The notes: a model not told the origin generated them from the sequence alone. A stretch of 64,000 nt of DNA from Chloropicon primus (GCA_023205875.1 CP060757.1:186001-250000); one strand, 5' to 3'. Numbered from the stretch's first letter, positions 38,301-48,526 are shown. Translations and numbers: made by a program.

Positions 38301-40680
38301 TGCCACGGTGGCCAACATTGGCTGCAACATCTGTGGCACCAGCGCATTCAAAGGTGATGTGGGTAACGTGCAATGCACCCCATGTCCCTCTGGAAGCACG
38401 GTGCGCGACGGGGTAACAGCGACCAGCATGGAAGAATGCGTTTGCAATATTGGAACGGTGACAATGGGTAGTGCGGATACTTCTCTCTCATGCCAGTGCG
38501 CTCCTGGTTACTTTGGCTCTTCGCTTGATAACACGTGTGACTTGTGCCCTGTGGGTGGCTACAAGGACACGCCGGGAGATGCTGTAGCGTGCATGCCGTG
38601 CACAAGCAAATTGGGAGAGGGTGCCACCACGCCGAAGCAAGGATCGCTTTCTTCCGAGGAATGCGTGTGTGGAAACGGGTATTACATGCACCGGGGAATG
38701 TGCATGCCTTGCGAAGTAGGGGCCTTGTGCCCTGGCGGCGACATCAGTAGCATGATCGCCCTTCCAGGGTTTTGGAGATCGGACCCTGCTTCCACTTCGT
38801 TCTTTAGCTGTGAGAGTCCCAACGGCTACACCCTCTGGTAAGTATCGCCACCTTTCCTCTCTTTCTAGTAGCTTATCTCCAGTCAGTCTAACATCACCTT
38901 TGCGCCTTCTGTTCTACGCCTCAGCATGGGAGGAGCTTCCAACCACACGGGAAGCGGAGCTTCTGGACCCCTGTGCCGAGAGGGGCACGAGGGCCTCTTG
39001 TGCTCCAAATGTACGAAAGGGTATGGCAAGACTTACGGAGTTTGCGCCAAGTGCGATTCCTCCTTCAGTGCCAGCGGCATCATTTTCGTCTTGTTTGCGA
39101 TCTTTGCTTTTTTCGCCTTGCTCTACGGATTAGTCTCCAACAACCTGAGGAAGGCCACTGCACATGCCAACTCAAAGGACGAAGAATCCATTGCTCTGAG
39201 TGTGGTGAAGATCATAATCAACTGGCTGCAGATGGCATCCATAGCCGCACAGGTCCGGGTGACCTCGAACGAGAGCATGGACAGGTTTTTCCAGATCCAA
39301 GATGTCTCGAACGTCTCGCCCTTTCAGTTCAGCAGCTTCAATTGCATGGTGCAGGCGGATTATTACGCCCAATTTTACTCGGCGCTGGCCATCCCCCCAG
39401 CTTGCGTGATCCTCGGCCTGTGCCTGACGGGGATCCACTTTTTGAAGAGGACCACCAAGAACATACGATTCGGGGACATGTTTGTGATGGTGAGCCAGAT
39501 GCTCTGGTTTTTCACTTACAGCATGGTGAGCCAGATTCTTCTCGGAATCTTCGAGTGCCGCGATTTGGACCGGGGTGTGTCTGTGTTGTCCGCAGACTTG
39601 TCCGTGCAATGTGAGACCTCCAAGCACGACTCTGCCGTGAAGTTGGGGTACATTTTCGGACTGCTGTACATTGTCGGCATACCTCTGCAAGTATTTGCCC
39701 AGCTCTACTGGTATCGAGGGAACCTGGCCGATCAGTCGGTGAAAGTGAGGTACATGTTCATGTTCCACAACTACCGGGAGGGACTTTACTGGTACGAGTG
39801 CGTCAACATGCTGAGGAAGATCGGCTTGGTCACGGCTTTGGTTCTCCTTCAAGAGGATCTCGGGACCCAAGTCTTCGCCCTGAGTGTGATTTCGATGACC
39901 TACTTGACCCTTCACGCTTACATCAAGCCGTACACTTCTCGGACGCTGAACGAGCTGGAAACCGCGGCTTTGTTCGTGACAGCCCTCACACTCAGCACGT
40001 GCAGCTTCTTTTACTCGAATCCGACGGGAACCGGGAACCCCGTCGTGGAGCATGGGTTGACCTGGAGTGTGATCGTACTGAGCACGTGCTTGCTCATTTG
40101 CAGTCTTGCAATTCTCGGCAAGGGGGGATTGGTCGCTTTCACCCGTGGGAAGCCTGCGGGGGGGAACTCCCAGCTGCCTTCCAAAATATCCAAGGAGTAC
40201 CTTAAGAGCGAAGACGCCGAGAATTGCGTTGGATCGCCATCCCAGTTCAAGTCCTTGCTTTCTCACGACGGAAATCTGTCTCATGAAGGAGATCCTGACA
40301 GTCCAGCAAGCTTGGCAACGAAGAAGGTTGTGATGGTAAATCCTCTGGCACAAAGCCAGTCTCAGAATGGGAGAATTACCCCACTGCCCTCTGCTGTCGA
40401 GAAGCATCTTCACCGCCTGAGCGGTGCGGGTGAAGGTGAGCCACGCGGGGAGCAATACTCCTCACCGCAGGTGAGCAACCCGTTGTATCCTGTGATTTCA
40501 AACCTCCCTGGGGAAGAGATTCACGTGCAAAATGACGAGGAGGCATCGCGCTTACCAGAAAAAGTGGTTCAGAAGTTCGGGACGACAACAATAACGCAGA
40601 CCTCCTCTGCAGACCACGAAAAGGTGGTCTCTAACGCTGGTGGAGTGGAGAATCCTTTGAGTGCAGACGCAAGCGATTGA
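32350..40680 (+). CDS. Giant FG-GAP/TIG/Cys-rich repeat protein with multi-pass membrane C-terminus
   Basis: Exons 32350-33527, 33626-34283, 34353-35160, 35221-35442, 35519-38837 and 38925-40680 sum to 2646 aa with all phases consistent. Order: signal peptide (TAVLLALSLLGVLAAAE); an FN3-like domain (about 45-175); many FG-GAP/VCBS blades with DxDGDGDxD calcium loops (about 215-950); one or two IPT/TIG domains (about 970-1170); ten Cys-rich ephrin-receptor-like repeats (about 1216-1920); a second Cys-rich module with PCEVGALCPGGD; then eight or so membrane helices (about 2100-2480) and a cytoplasmic tail. The helix block contains MFHNYREGLYWYECVNMLRK, a signature shared by large polycystin-neighbour membrane proteins of protists. 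It is probably a cell-surface receptor or channel-like sensor (inference). Each exon join restores an interrupted blade or Cys motif. Confidence 0.85.
36300..38340 (+). repeat. Ten tandem Cys-rich repeats of about 71 codons
   Basis: The unit RCECxAGxGGDATxxxxG, C-x2-C-G, AYKGxxGNTQCTPCP, GGVxNxTxSxxCxCGINAELN recurs ten times. Copies fall into at least three sequence types (AALNTGTGRCECKAG, AELNDAGDRCECSAG, AELNEVSGRCECSAG). These alternate in a mosaic order, and two adjacent copies (about 37680-38110) are almost identical. This looks like unequal crossing-over plus conversion within the coding exon. It is protein-coding and not a CRISPR-like array. Confidence 0.9.
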
Positions 40681-40885
40681 TGGACACGCAATGGATCTCG
40701 ATGTGCGATGTCCGATCCAACATTGTAACTTTATCCAACCCCTGTAAAGTATCATCTACGTCTACCATCGGCCAGTCATTCCCTCATTTTCCAGATTTTG
40801 ATTTGCCGGCCGCCTTGGCCTCGCCATCCTTGAGGAAGAAGTGTTCGAGCAAGCTCCGACCAAGTACGAGGCGAGGACTTAGGTT

Positions 40886-42034
40886 ATGCTTTCCTGCCGG
40901 ATCCGCACAACGCGTCACCTCCTCCAAGGGTCTCTCCGTTACTCCACAACAGCCGTGGAAAGCGGCGGAGAGGCTGCTGGAGGAAGCACCACCACGATAG
41001 AAAGTCATGCGAATCAACATCACGTCGTTGCTCAAGGAGAAAAAATCCCTTTGCTCAGTTTCGAAGAATTGTTCTTCCTTCACAATACCTCCTTGCCCTC
41101 CCTGAAGCAGAGGACCTTCCGCGGACGAGTCGTGGCCTCGAACAAGCGCAGTGTCTACGTCGATATTGGTTTGCATAGGCTCGTCAGGTTTCCTCCTCAT
41201 GAGCTCAAGCGAAGGTAAGCGTTCGCATTAAAGGGGCTCGTGCCTTGCCATGCCAGTGGCACTGACTCTGTCTCTGTCTCTTTCCCGAACCTTCCCCGTC
41301 CTCAGTAAGTACGCCGTGGAGCTGTACGAGAGTGCCAGCGGCGAGTTCGAGGGAAAATGGAGTTCTGCTGAAGGAGAAGCGAAGGCCTTGGGAAGCGAGG
41401 AGGAGAGAATGATCCAGAACAGCATACAGAAGAGGCTCGTGAAGGCTGGTTTCGAGTTGCTGAAGGGCGGCAGTCCAGGTACGTTTTGCACATCAAATGT
41501 GTTTCATCCGTGATCCGTGGGACCCCTCTGACTCTCCCTGACTTGTAATGTGTTATAGGTTCGGAGCAGCACTTGGCGGAGATAGAAGAAGGAAAGGAAG
41601 GGTACTCGGATGAAGTGACGAGCCTCTTGGCTGAGCAAAGGGCGTCGAGGGACGCCGTGGAGCAGAAGAGGGCTGAGAAAAGAAAAGAAAAACTCAGAGT
41701 TGGGGATCATATTGACCTGGACTTGCACTATTTTTCGGCATACGATGGCACGATCACCGTGGAGCCCCTTGACACGCCTTCCATGAGCACAACAGAAGCA
41801 GTGTGGAATGAGCTACAGAATGCAGCAGACAGCAATAGGCCGATTCCAGGGAGGATCCTAAACCAAGTGAACAAGGGTTACGCTGTGGGCATTGCAGGTG
41901 TCGTAGCCTTTCTGCCAGAGTCTTTTGCTGTAGAGAAGCGTGTGGGACAGGTTGGAGTGTTGCAATGGTTTCAGATCATTAGTTTGGAGAGGGAAACGAA
42001 CAACATCCTTGTTCGGTGTGCGAAGTTCTCCTAG
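40886..42034 (+). CDS. Organellar S1-domain protein, ribosomal protein bS1-like
   Basis: Exons 40886-41214, 41306-41478 and 41559-42034 give 325 aa (phases 2 and 1, standard GT-AG borders). The N-terminus MLSCRIRTTRHLLQGSLRYS is basic, serine-rich and acid-free, like a mitochondrial presequence. Two S1-type OB folds are suggested: RTFRGRVVASNKRSVYVDIG and, near the end, GRILNQVNKGYAVGIAGVVAFLPE. A charged helical stretch lies between. The size and the two S1 folds fit mitochondrial bS1m proteins of plants and algae; another organellar RNA-binding S1 protein is possible. Targeting is inferred from composition only. Confidence 0.72.
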
Positions 42035-42103
42035 TTGCTTCCTTTGAAATAACATATGTACATTGTTTAGTTAACTTTTGTGATAAGGCAACACAAGCGC
42101 ATA

Positions 42104-45100
42104 TTAATGGAGCCTTGCGAGCTCTTCTACTTGCTTGCTCAACTCCTCCGCATCCATGTCCATGAGTTGCGCGACTTGGTCCATCCGTTCTTTTCTCAAA
42201 TCCAGGTACGACTCAATCAAATCACCGTCAATGAAGCCGCTCGCCTCCTCCACTTTCCTCTCGTTGTAAAAGCTTCGCCATTTTTGATGAGACAAACCTC
42301 CAACCCCCTTGATGACCTGATTCAGGCACTGTTCCAGCTTGTGGAGCATCTTATACTTCTCAGGCGCCAGGCTCGCCACAATGCCTATGACTCCGTTCAC
42401 CGTGCCAAAGATGAGGGTCTTCATTGCGGATGATCCACTTTCTGGCAATTGCATGACTAGCGAACCCTTCCTGAAGCGGTTCACGAACTCTCCCAAATGA
42501 AATTGACCTACAGGCTCGAGCTTCTGCCTCAAATCCTCCGAAGCGCTGTCACTATTCCTTTTGACACTGAAAAGATTGAAGGAGTTTTCCGCTCCCAGGT
42601 ACGTGTCATCATCCAAAAAGTGGACTGCTGTCATCCAGTTCGTATTGAAGTCGCACGCGAGCAGCTCAATGGCGCCCTCCTCGGGTTTGTACACGAGCAA
42701 AGATATTGACTTCATCAAATCCCCAACCACAATGAAATCTCCTCTAGACTGCACATACAAGGCCAAGATATGATTGTGGTGACTGCACTCGTTTGCGAGT
42801 TCCCACGACCCTTCCTCCCTCTGCTGCCACCTGAAAACCTGAACCTTGCTGTTAACTCCCACAAGCAACTTTCCATTGAATGAATTCAGGTTGTAAACGG
42901 CGCCTTTCACTTCTTTGGAATGGACCAGATCAAGAGAAATGCTCCCATTGTTGTTTGTCACAAGAAAGACTAGTATCCTTCCCCTTGCAGGCTCCACTTC
43001 ATCAGGAGGGGCATACGCCGTGCCTATCAAGTAGTAGTGATGCTTCTCGTCCTTCTCAAAGGCACAGCTTACGATGGAACAGGCATGTTCATAAGAATCA
43101 AGCTGAAACTTTGAAAGGGTTTCAAAGGTCTGATCATCAATGAGCCTAACGTAATTGATTTCGTTGTCATCTTTCGTCGACTCGAAGTCTGAGCTCACGG
43201 TGCAGACAGCAAAAGTATGAGATTCTTTCTGGTGGCATATCCTTCTTGGCTGCTCCCCTAGAGGAATCGTCCTAATATGCAACTTTTGAATCTGGTCAAT
43301 CGTGCCTATGACCATAGTCTCGTCCTGGATAAACGCCAGGCATTCCGGGAACGCCTCGGCGTTGAATGAGGACATGTGCGTAACTTCTCTGAGGTTCACG
43401 TTCGAATACAAGAGCTTCCTGTTCGAGGAATAGATAACTGTAGGCCTGTCCGAAGCCGCGAAGACGTGGTGGGATCCGTTGGTAGCAAAGAGCTTCAAAG
43501 TCATCGGCTGCGTTCCTAGAGAGACTTTCTTCCTGTCCGTCAGCTGGAAGCCATTCTGTTCATCCACAACAAAGGTGAAGAGATGACCATCTCCGAGAGC
43601 AACCATGCAGTAAAGAACGCCCTCAAGCCTACAAATCAATGAAGACCTCGGAATAACATCCACACCCAGTGTAATTGTGGATATCGTCCTCAAGTCAGGC
43701 AAGCTGCAAACAACTACAGTCATGTTCCACAATCCCAAACACGCGAACGCTGGCGTCGACTGCTGCTGGACGCCCTCTTGCGTTTTGGGTCCGATGTCAA
43801 TGCATGAGATCTCCGCGGGCATGGTCGCCCTGCTCTTCTCTACCAATTTCCCTGCCTGCAGCTCCATGTGAACGAGCTGCCCTTGAGACAGTGCGACGAG
43901 CAGGACATTCTCTGTGCACGTGGCAGCTGTTATCCTGATGCTTCCGATAGAGCCCTCGTTTCCACTCGAAGACGCCTCAGGCTTCCAGGACTCTACCAAA
44001 ACATGGCTCGATGCGTTGATGAGCCTCACTTCCTTCGGAGTCACCTGGAGTATCTGATCGCTTGCCACATTTGCACAAAGCAGACTTTGCTCCTCAGACT
44101 CGAGGCCTGCAATCTCAGTCTCCTCGAGTTCGTCTTCCTCATTGATGGCCAGGACTCTCGTTGCGCCAACGAACGTCACAAGAAGGTACTTGTCAAAAGC
44201 ACTTTGCCCATCCCCGCTGCTGCTGCCACCGGCTTTTAGGCTCCACATGCCTTTCACGCCAGGAAGCTCGATGCTAGCCTGCTCATTGATACCTATTCCA
44301 TTCCTGATAACTCTGAGAGATCCATCGGCGTAGACGCCGCTGCAGGTCACCACCTGGCCCTGGCCCTGGTGCTCCAGCTCTGCCACGGAAAAGTCAACGA
44401 TGGGACCCAAATTTACAAAAGTCTCAAGAACCTCCACAAAATTGTTCTGGTCCTCCCCCATACCTCCTTGTGGGGTCGCCAAGAGTCTGATCAACTGAGA
44501 GTCGCCATAGGAAGATCCCACGAAGACTACCCCGTTGTCCAAGTAAGAAAGGGTACTCGCCACGCTCGTTCTTCCCAATTGCTGGAGCTTCAATCCCACC
44601 ACCTTTTGATCCGTGTGCACCAAAACAAGCAGGTGCAAAGTCCCAGTGATGTCGCTAAGCAGGTACCTGGACCCGTCCGGGTCGATGATCCCGTAAGCTT
44701 TCGTGATCGTCTGCTTTATAGGGATGACGCTCGTGGCTTTCCCGTCGAAGTACATGATTGTCTGCTCCCCTACCACGATCGCGCCCCCAAGAGGTGTGGG
44801 CACTGGTATGATGACGTTGGCGCCCATATCCAAGTTGCTGTGGTCCCAAGGGCCCGGCTCAAACTCCTTGTCCCTCAAGTTTATGGAGTAGGTCCTGATG
44901 TGCTTGGCAGACTTTGTGTCCTGATAAAGGATCGCGATCGTGGGCTTGTCACACCCATAAAGAAACTTTATCGTGATGACGTTCAGTTCCTCCAACCTGA
45001 TATTGAAGGCGTCGTGGAGCTTCCCGGTCGAGTCTATGGGGATGATCTTGAAGAGGCCGTCGTATAAGTGAAGCCCGATCATTCGGCACTCCGGGTCAAT

Positions 45101-45469
45101 GATCCCGACTTGCCCGTTGTCCGTTGGCCTCCCTATCCTGTCCTGCATATCACCCCCCGCCCTCGTCACGAGCTCCCCTGTCGCCGCGTCATACGCCAAA
45201 ACGCAAAAGTGGTACCTCTCCGTGGACAAGAATATCAGGTCCTGCTCCTCCCCTGGCGATCTGAACAGCTCCAGGGTCGCTATCCTTCCGTAAAACGGCA
45301 CGTCAGTCAAAGGCTGCAGCCCATCTGCAGTCAGCAAGTAGATCTCCACCCTCGTGCACTTGACCACGATCAGGTTGATGTCATCTTTCGAGGTGAAGTT
45401 TCCCACCACCGAGTGCGTCACGTTCGTCGGCTTGTGGGCCGTCACCACGTAGTTGTACGAAGAAGACAT
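42104..45469 (-). CDS. DDB1: DDB1, CRL4 ubiquitin-ligase adaptor
   Basis: A single exon encodes 1121 aa, close to the family's 1090-1140. The start MSSSYNYVVTAHKPTNVTHS and the stretch DINLIVVKCTRVEIYLLTADG are highly conserved. Three beta-propellers follow: FLSTERYHFCVLAYD and VGIIDPECRMIGLHLYDG in the first, AFACLGLWNMTVVVCSLPDL in the second, RGDFIVVGDLMKSISLLVY in the third. The tail includes KGVGGLSHQKWRSFYNER and DLIESYLDL. Known role: links CUL4-RBX1 to WD40 substrate receptors (DCAFs) in DNA repair, replication licensing and light signalling. A minus-oriented promoter element lies 106 bp upstream. Confidence 0.97.
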   Translation of the reverse strand: MSSSYNYVVTAHKPTNVTHSVVGNFTSKDDINLIVVKCTRVEIYLLTADGLQPLTDVPFYGRIATLELFRSPGEEQDLIFLSTERYHFCVLAYDAATGELVTRAGGDMQDRIGRPTDNGQVGIIDPECRMIGLHLYDGLFKIIPIDSTGKLHDAFNIRLEELNVITIKFLYGCDKPTIAILYQDTKSAKHIRTYSINLRDKEFEPGPWDHSNLDMGANVIIPVPTPLGGAIVVGEQTIMYFDGKATSVIPIKQTITKAYGIIDPDGSRYLLSDITGTLHLLVLVHTDQKVVGLKLQQLGRTSVASTLSYLDNGVVFVGSSYGDSQLIRLLATPQGGMGEDQNNFVEVLETFVNLGPIVDFSVAELEHQGQGQVVTCSGVYADGSLRVIRNGIGINEQASIELPGVKGMWSLKAGGSSSGDGQSAFDKYLLVTFVGATRVLAINEEDELEETEIAGLESEEQSLLCANVASDQILQVTPKEVRLINASSHVLVESWKPEASSSGNEGSIGSIRITAATCTENVLLVALSQGQLVHMELQAGKLVEKSRATMPAEISCIDIGPKTQEGVQQQSTPAFACLGLWNMTVVVCSLPDLRTISTITLGVDVIPRSSLICRLEGVLYCMVALGDGHLFTFVVDEQNGFQLTDRKKVSLGTQPMTLKLFATNGSHHVFAASDRPTVIYSSNRKLLYSNVNLREVTHMSSFNAEAFPECLAFIQDETMVIGTIDQIQKLHIRTIPLGEQPRRICHQKESHTFAVCTVSSDFESTKDDNEINYVRLIDDQTFETLSKFQLDSYEHACSIVSCAFEKDEKHHYYLIGTAYAPPDEVEPARGRILVFLVTNNNGSISLDLVHSKEVKGAVYNLNSFNGKLLVGVNSKVQVFRWQQREEGSWELANECSHHNHILALYVQSRGDFIVVGDLMKSISLLVYKPEEGAIELLACDFNTNWMTAVHFLDDDTYLGAENSFNLFSVKRNSDSASEDLRQKLEPVGQFHLGEFVNRFRKGSLVMQLPESGSSAMKTLIFGTVNGVIGIVASLAPEKYKMLHKLEQCLNQVIKGVGGLSHQKWRSFYNERKVEEASGFIDGDLIESYLDLRKERMDQVAQLMDMDAEELSKQVEELARLH

Positions 45470-46210
45470 CCTCTTGCCTCTCCCTCTCTCCCTCTCTCTC
45501 CCTCACCCTCTCTCTCTGCTCCGAGCAACTTCCTCTCTCTCTCTCTCCTCAAGGGATCGATGACGAAAGCAAATGCTTCAAGTGAGGGGTCGATCGAAAC
45601 CTCTCGAGGTGTACTATCGCTTGGCCTGGCTCTCCCCCCCTTCCCGCTCCGTTCTCGTCCTCCCCTTCCCGCTCCGTTCTCGTCCTCCCTCTCCACTGAT
45701 CGCGATGATCGATCGTAAACCCTCGCGTTGGCAAAGGGCGGGAAGGGGAAACAAAACGCGAGGAACACCGCGAGGACAGGTGAGTTTGCCTTGAGGAGGG
45801 AGGGACAAAGGGGGAAAGGGAGGGAGAGGGAGAGTGGATCATCGCAAGATTCATCTCTTGCCCTTTCGTTTGACACCTCGCTCGAAGGATTTGGTCCCAT
45901 GGCGGAGGAGGGAAACCCCTGATCAGGAGCTGTCTGTCTCAACCTCAAGCAGGAACGCGCAAGACGTGGACCTCGGGGAAGTGCTCGACGGGGAAGGGAG
46001 GGACGAGGAGAGAGAGGGAGAGTGGAGCGTCGCAAGATTCATCTCTTGCCCTTTCGTTTGACACCTCGCTCGAAGGGTTTGGTCTTATGGCGGAGGACGC
46101 TGACGTGTGACTGGTACTGGTTTAGGTTTAGGTTTAGTTAGGTAAAAACCTAAACCTAAAACCCATTTTCCTCTCATCTTTCTGGAACTGCAGGACTGGA
46201 GTTTGGAAGG
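45470..46210. promoter_or_regulatory. Divergent spacer DDB1/small TM gene with three elements and a tandem duplication
   Basis: A minus-oriented element at 45575-45600 (CTTCAA half, 12 bases, TCGAAAC) faces DDB1. Plus-oriented elements at 45863-45888 and 46051-46076 (both CTTTCGT, 12 bases, TCGAAGG) face the small membrane-protein gene. The two plus copies are offset by 188 bp within a duplication of about 90-100 bp; the shared text runs from GGGAGAGTGGA through GCAAGATTCATCTCTTGCC to ATGGCGGAGGA. Each copy ends with a tiny upstream frame starting ATGGCGGAGGA (7 codons). At 46119-46164 a telomere-like GGTTTAGG run is followed by its complement, forming a possible hairpin. Confidence 0.7.
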
Positions 46211-46372
46211 ATGCCCGAGGTGCAGGGACTGGTGGGTGGAGACTACCTCCAAGGCTGGGGCAACGTTGTTGTGGCGCTCGTGGGCCTGCACCTTCTTGCT
46301 CTTGCGTTCTGGGTGTGGAAAGTGGTCAATGAAACGACTCCCGCGAAGAAGTCAGAGGAGGACAAGGAGTGA
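46211..46372 (+). CDS. Small single-pass membrane protein, 53 aa
   Basis: An ATG at 46211 opens a 53-codon frame ending at a TGA at 46370-46372. The product begins MPEVQGLVGGDYLQGWG. It has one clear membrane helix (NVVVALVGLHLLALAFWVW) and ends in a charged tail, ETTPAKKSEEDKE. I do not recognise the family; it resembles small ER or mitochondrial subunits in shape only. Support for a real gene comes from two oriented promoter elements just upstream, a TGCAG acceptor-like site 18-22 bases before the ATG (a 5'UTR intron is possible), and an otherwise empty 1-kb gap between DDB1 and the RING gene. The start could lie in an earlier exon. Confidence 0.6.
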   Translation: MPEVQGLVGGDYLQGWGNVVVALVGLHLLALAFWVWKVVNETTPAKKSEEDKE

Positions 46373-46512
46373 GTGAGTGAGTGAGCGGAGCGAACGGCGA
46401 GGGTGAGGGAGAAACGCCCCCTTGCTTGACTTTTGGGGGAGTATGTACATTTTACAATTACATTAGTAGTAGCCACCTTTCTTTGCTGCTGGTTGTCTTG
46501 TTGTTGCCGTCG

Positions 46513-47779
46513 TCAGTCTTGTCCACCCCCGCAGCCGAGGTCGGAGCGGCACAAGGGGCAGCTTCTCTTTTTCCTGAGCCATGGGTCAAGGCACCTCGCG
46601 TGAAAGGTGTGGTTGCAGTGAGGCAAGATCCTCACGTGCTCTCCGGCCTTGAAGCTCTCGAAGCAGATTGTACATTGCCCCTTCAGAGAGGAAACGAAAG
46701 GAGAACAGGAGTCCGTGAGTCGAAAAGGCGCGAGCCAAGCCAAGAACCAAAGAAGAAAAAAAGGATGAGCGGACTTACGTGTGTGGTTGACGCCTTCTCG
46801 TAAGGTATTTCCTTGAGCTCGTTCGGAGAAAGGCCCGAGGGGCGAGAACCGAAGGCCGAACCACCAGCACTTCCACCCCCGACGTCCCTGGTTGGGTAAG
46901 CGTATCTCCCGTTCGTATTCGTGATCCTGATCAAAACCTCGGGAGGCAGCCTGAGCTCTCTCAGGGCGTACTCCAACCCAGAGTTCACGGAGAAGGTGTC
47001 CCAGTGGAACAGGCTGACGTGAAATCTGCCAAGCCTCGAGAAGAAGGTCGGAGCCCCTCCTCCAGGCGCCTCCGTTGTTGTGGTGCCGCTCGACGACGAG
47101 GAGCTCCCGCTGGTGTTCCTGCTCTCCGACCTCCTGCGACTCGCTGGCTCTGAGCCGCCGTCGAAAAGAAGCTGCGAGGTTTCCAAGGCCTCTACCGACA
47201 CGATGGCACCGGCAAGGGCACCCAGGCCAATTCCTCTCAGTATTCCCCCCCGCGACGGTTGAGCTGAACGACGTGCGAAAGTCAGTTAGCATGGTGGGTG
47301 AGGGGGGCAACGAATGGGGCAACGAATGGGGCAACGAATGGGGAACCGACGAAGAAAGAAGAAGCGAAAACCAACTTACCCGCCACGGCACCCGCCACGG
47401 CACCCGCGAAAGAACCCAAGAGGGCGATGACACCCCTTAGCGCGCCATTCAGTACCGGTTTCAGGCTGCAGGGTATTATAGCGAAAAGCGTGACCCCGAC
47501 GTCCGAAACCTGAGACACCGCGAGGTCCCCTCCCACCAAACCCTCCTCCTCCTTGCTTCCACCGTCCCCCTCCTCGCTCCCTCGCTGCCAACCCTTCCTC
47601 CCCTTTCCGCAAAGCTCGCACCGCTCCGTGCACCTCTTGTTGTGGAACGTGCACCTCACGCAAGGCCACGAGGTCTCCTCCACCCTGTCGCAGTTGTACA
47701 GGAACTGAGGCCCGCCACTCTCCTCCTCCTCACGGTATTGAGAAGGGTTCTCCGCCCTCAACGGAGCCGTCCTCAGCAT
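46513..47779 (-). CDS. RING-H2 E3 ligase, NEP1-interacting-protein-like, with N-terminal RanBP2-type finger
   Basis: Exons 47779-47380, 47263-46779 and 46680-46513 give 350 aa. Phases 1 and 0 are respected at GTAAGT donors with TTCAG and TGAAG acceptors. Near residues 39-58 is a RanBP2-type finger, SWPCVRCTFHNKRC then ERCELC. A glycine-rich hydrophobic pair follows (LLGSFAGAVAGAVA and GGILRGIGLGALAGAIVSVE), which matches the conserved membrane hairpin of plant NEP1-interacting RING proteins. A serine-rich linker leads to a C-terminal RING-H2: CTICFESF, HCNHTFHARCLDPWL, CPLC. It is likely a membrane-bound ubiquitin ligase. The N-terminal finger is not usual in that plant family. One promoter element lies 96 bp upstream. 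Confidence 0.82.
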
Positions 47780-48526
47780 CCCAACCCACCTCTGCTCCTC
47801 CCCTCCCCTTGAAACGGAAACCAGAAACAGATATGCCTCGAGTCAGTTCCCTCTCATCCAATAATGCATCCCAACCTTCGACCAAGGTATCAAACGAAAG
47901 AGGAAGAAAAGACGCTCGTCGTAACACACCTCTCTCTCCCGCCAACACCTCGCCTGCGGACGCAAAACCTCACCTCAAACGCGCCACTCGAAAAAGTGAA
48001 CCTCGGTTTCCACTTTTTTTGCCACGTCCTCCAGAGGAGGAGAGCGAGAGGATTGATCGATCGGGCGATCGATCGCCGATCGGTTGTGTCGTGGTGTGTT
48101 TGTGTTTGGGGAGAGAGAGAGGACAGGGGAGGACAGGAGAGGGGACGAAAGTTAGCCAGTTGTCTTCCTTGTCTCGCGAGCTTTCTGTCCAAGTGTCGGT
48201 CGAAGGATTTTGACTTTGGAGAAAAGGAACGGAGGGATCAAACGAACGGTGGAGACAGAGACGAGACAGAAAGTATTCGTAATCGATCGACTGTGTGGCT
48301 TCTTACGGAAGAGAGAGAGGGGAGGGAGGTCCGTATTCGTCTTTCTCGTCTCGCAGTCGTCTTCCTCGTCTCGGTGTCGGTTGAAGTGGTTGCTTGCTTG
48401 GCCTGGGAGGAGGAGAGAGAAGGGAAAGAAGAGAGGTGATCAGTGGATCGATTTGTTGGGGAGGCGGAGGGGAGGGAGGAGAGGGATCGTAGGCGCCGTC
48501 GTGTCCATCCTCGTCTTTGCGTCGCC
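47780..48526. promoter_or_regulatory. Divergent spacer RING/CHIP with elements in both directions
   Basis: A minus-oriented element at 47875-47900 (CCTTCGA, 12 bases, ACGAAAG) faces the RING gene. Plus-oriented copies at 48181-48206 (CTTTCTG, 12 bases, TCGAAGG, preceded by TCTCGCGAG) and, weaker, 48362-48387 (TTCCTCG, 12 bases, TTGAAGT) face the CHIP gene. They share GTGTCGGT and are offset by 181 bp. GATCGATC runs lie near 48054-48078. No gene is seen inside. Confidence 0.6.

Noticed and set aside
36300-38340. Regular repeat array considered as CRISPR or satellite
   Set aside because: Units are about 213 bp, in frame, with conserved cysteines, no unique spacers and flanking membrane-protein exons; it is coding repeat in a eukaryote.
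39172-40455. 427-codon minus-strand frame opposite the membrane block of the giant protein
   Set aside because: Antisense to conserved transmembrane helices.
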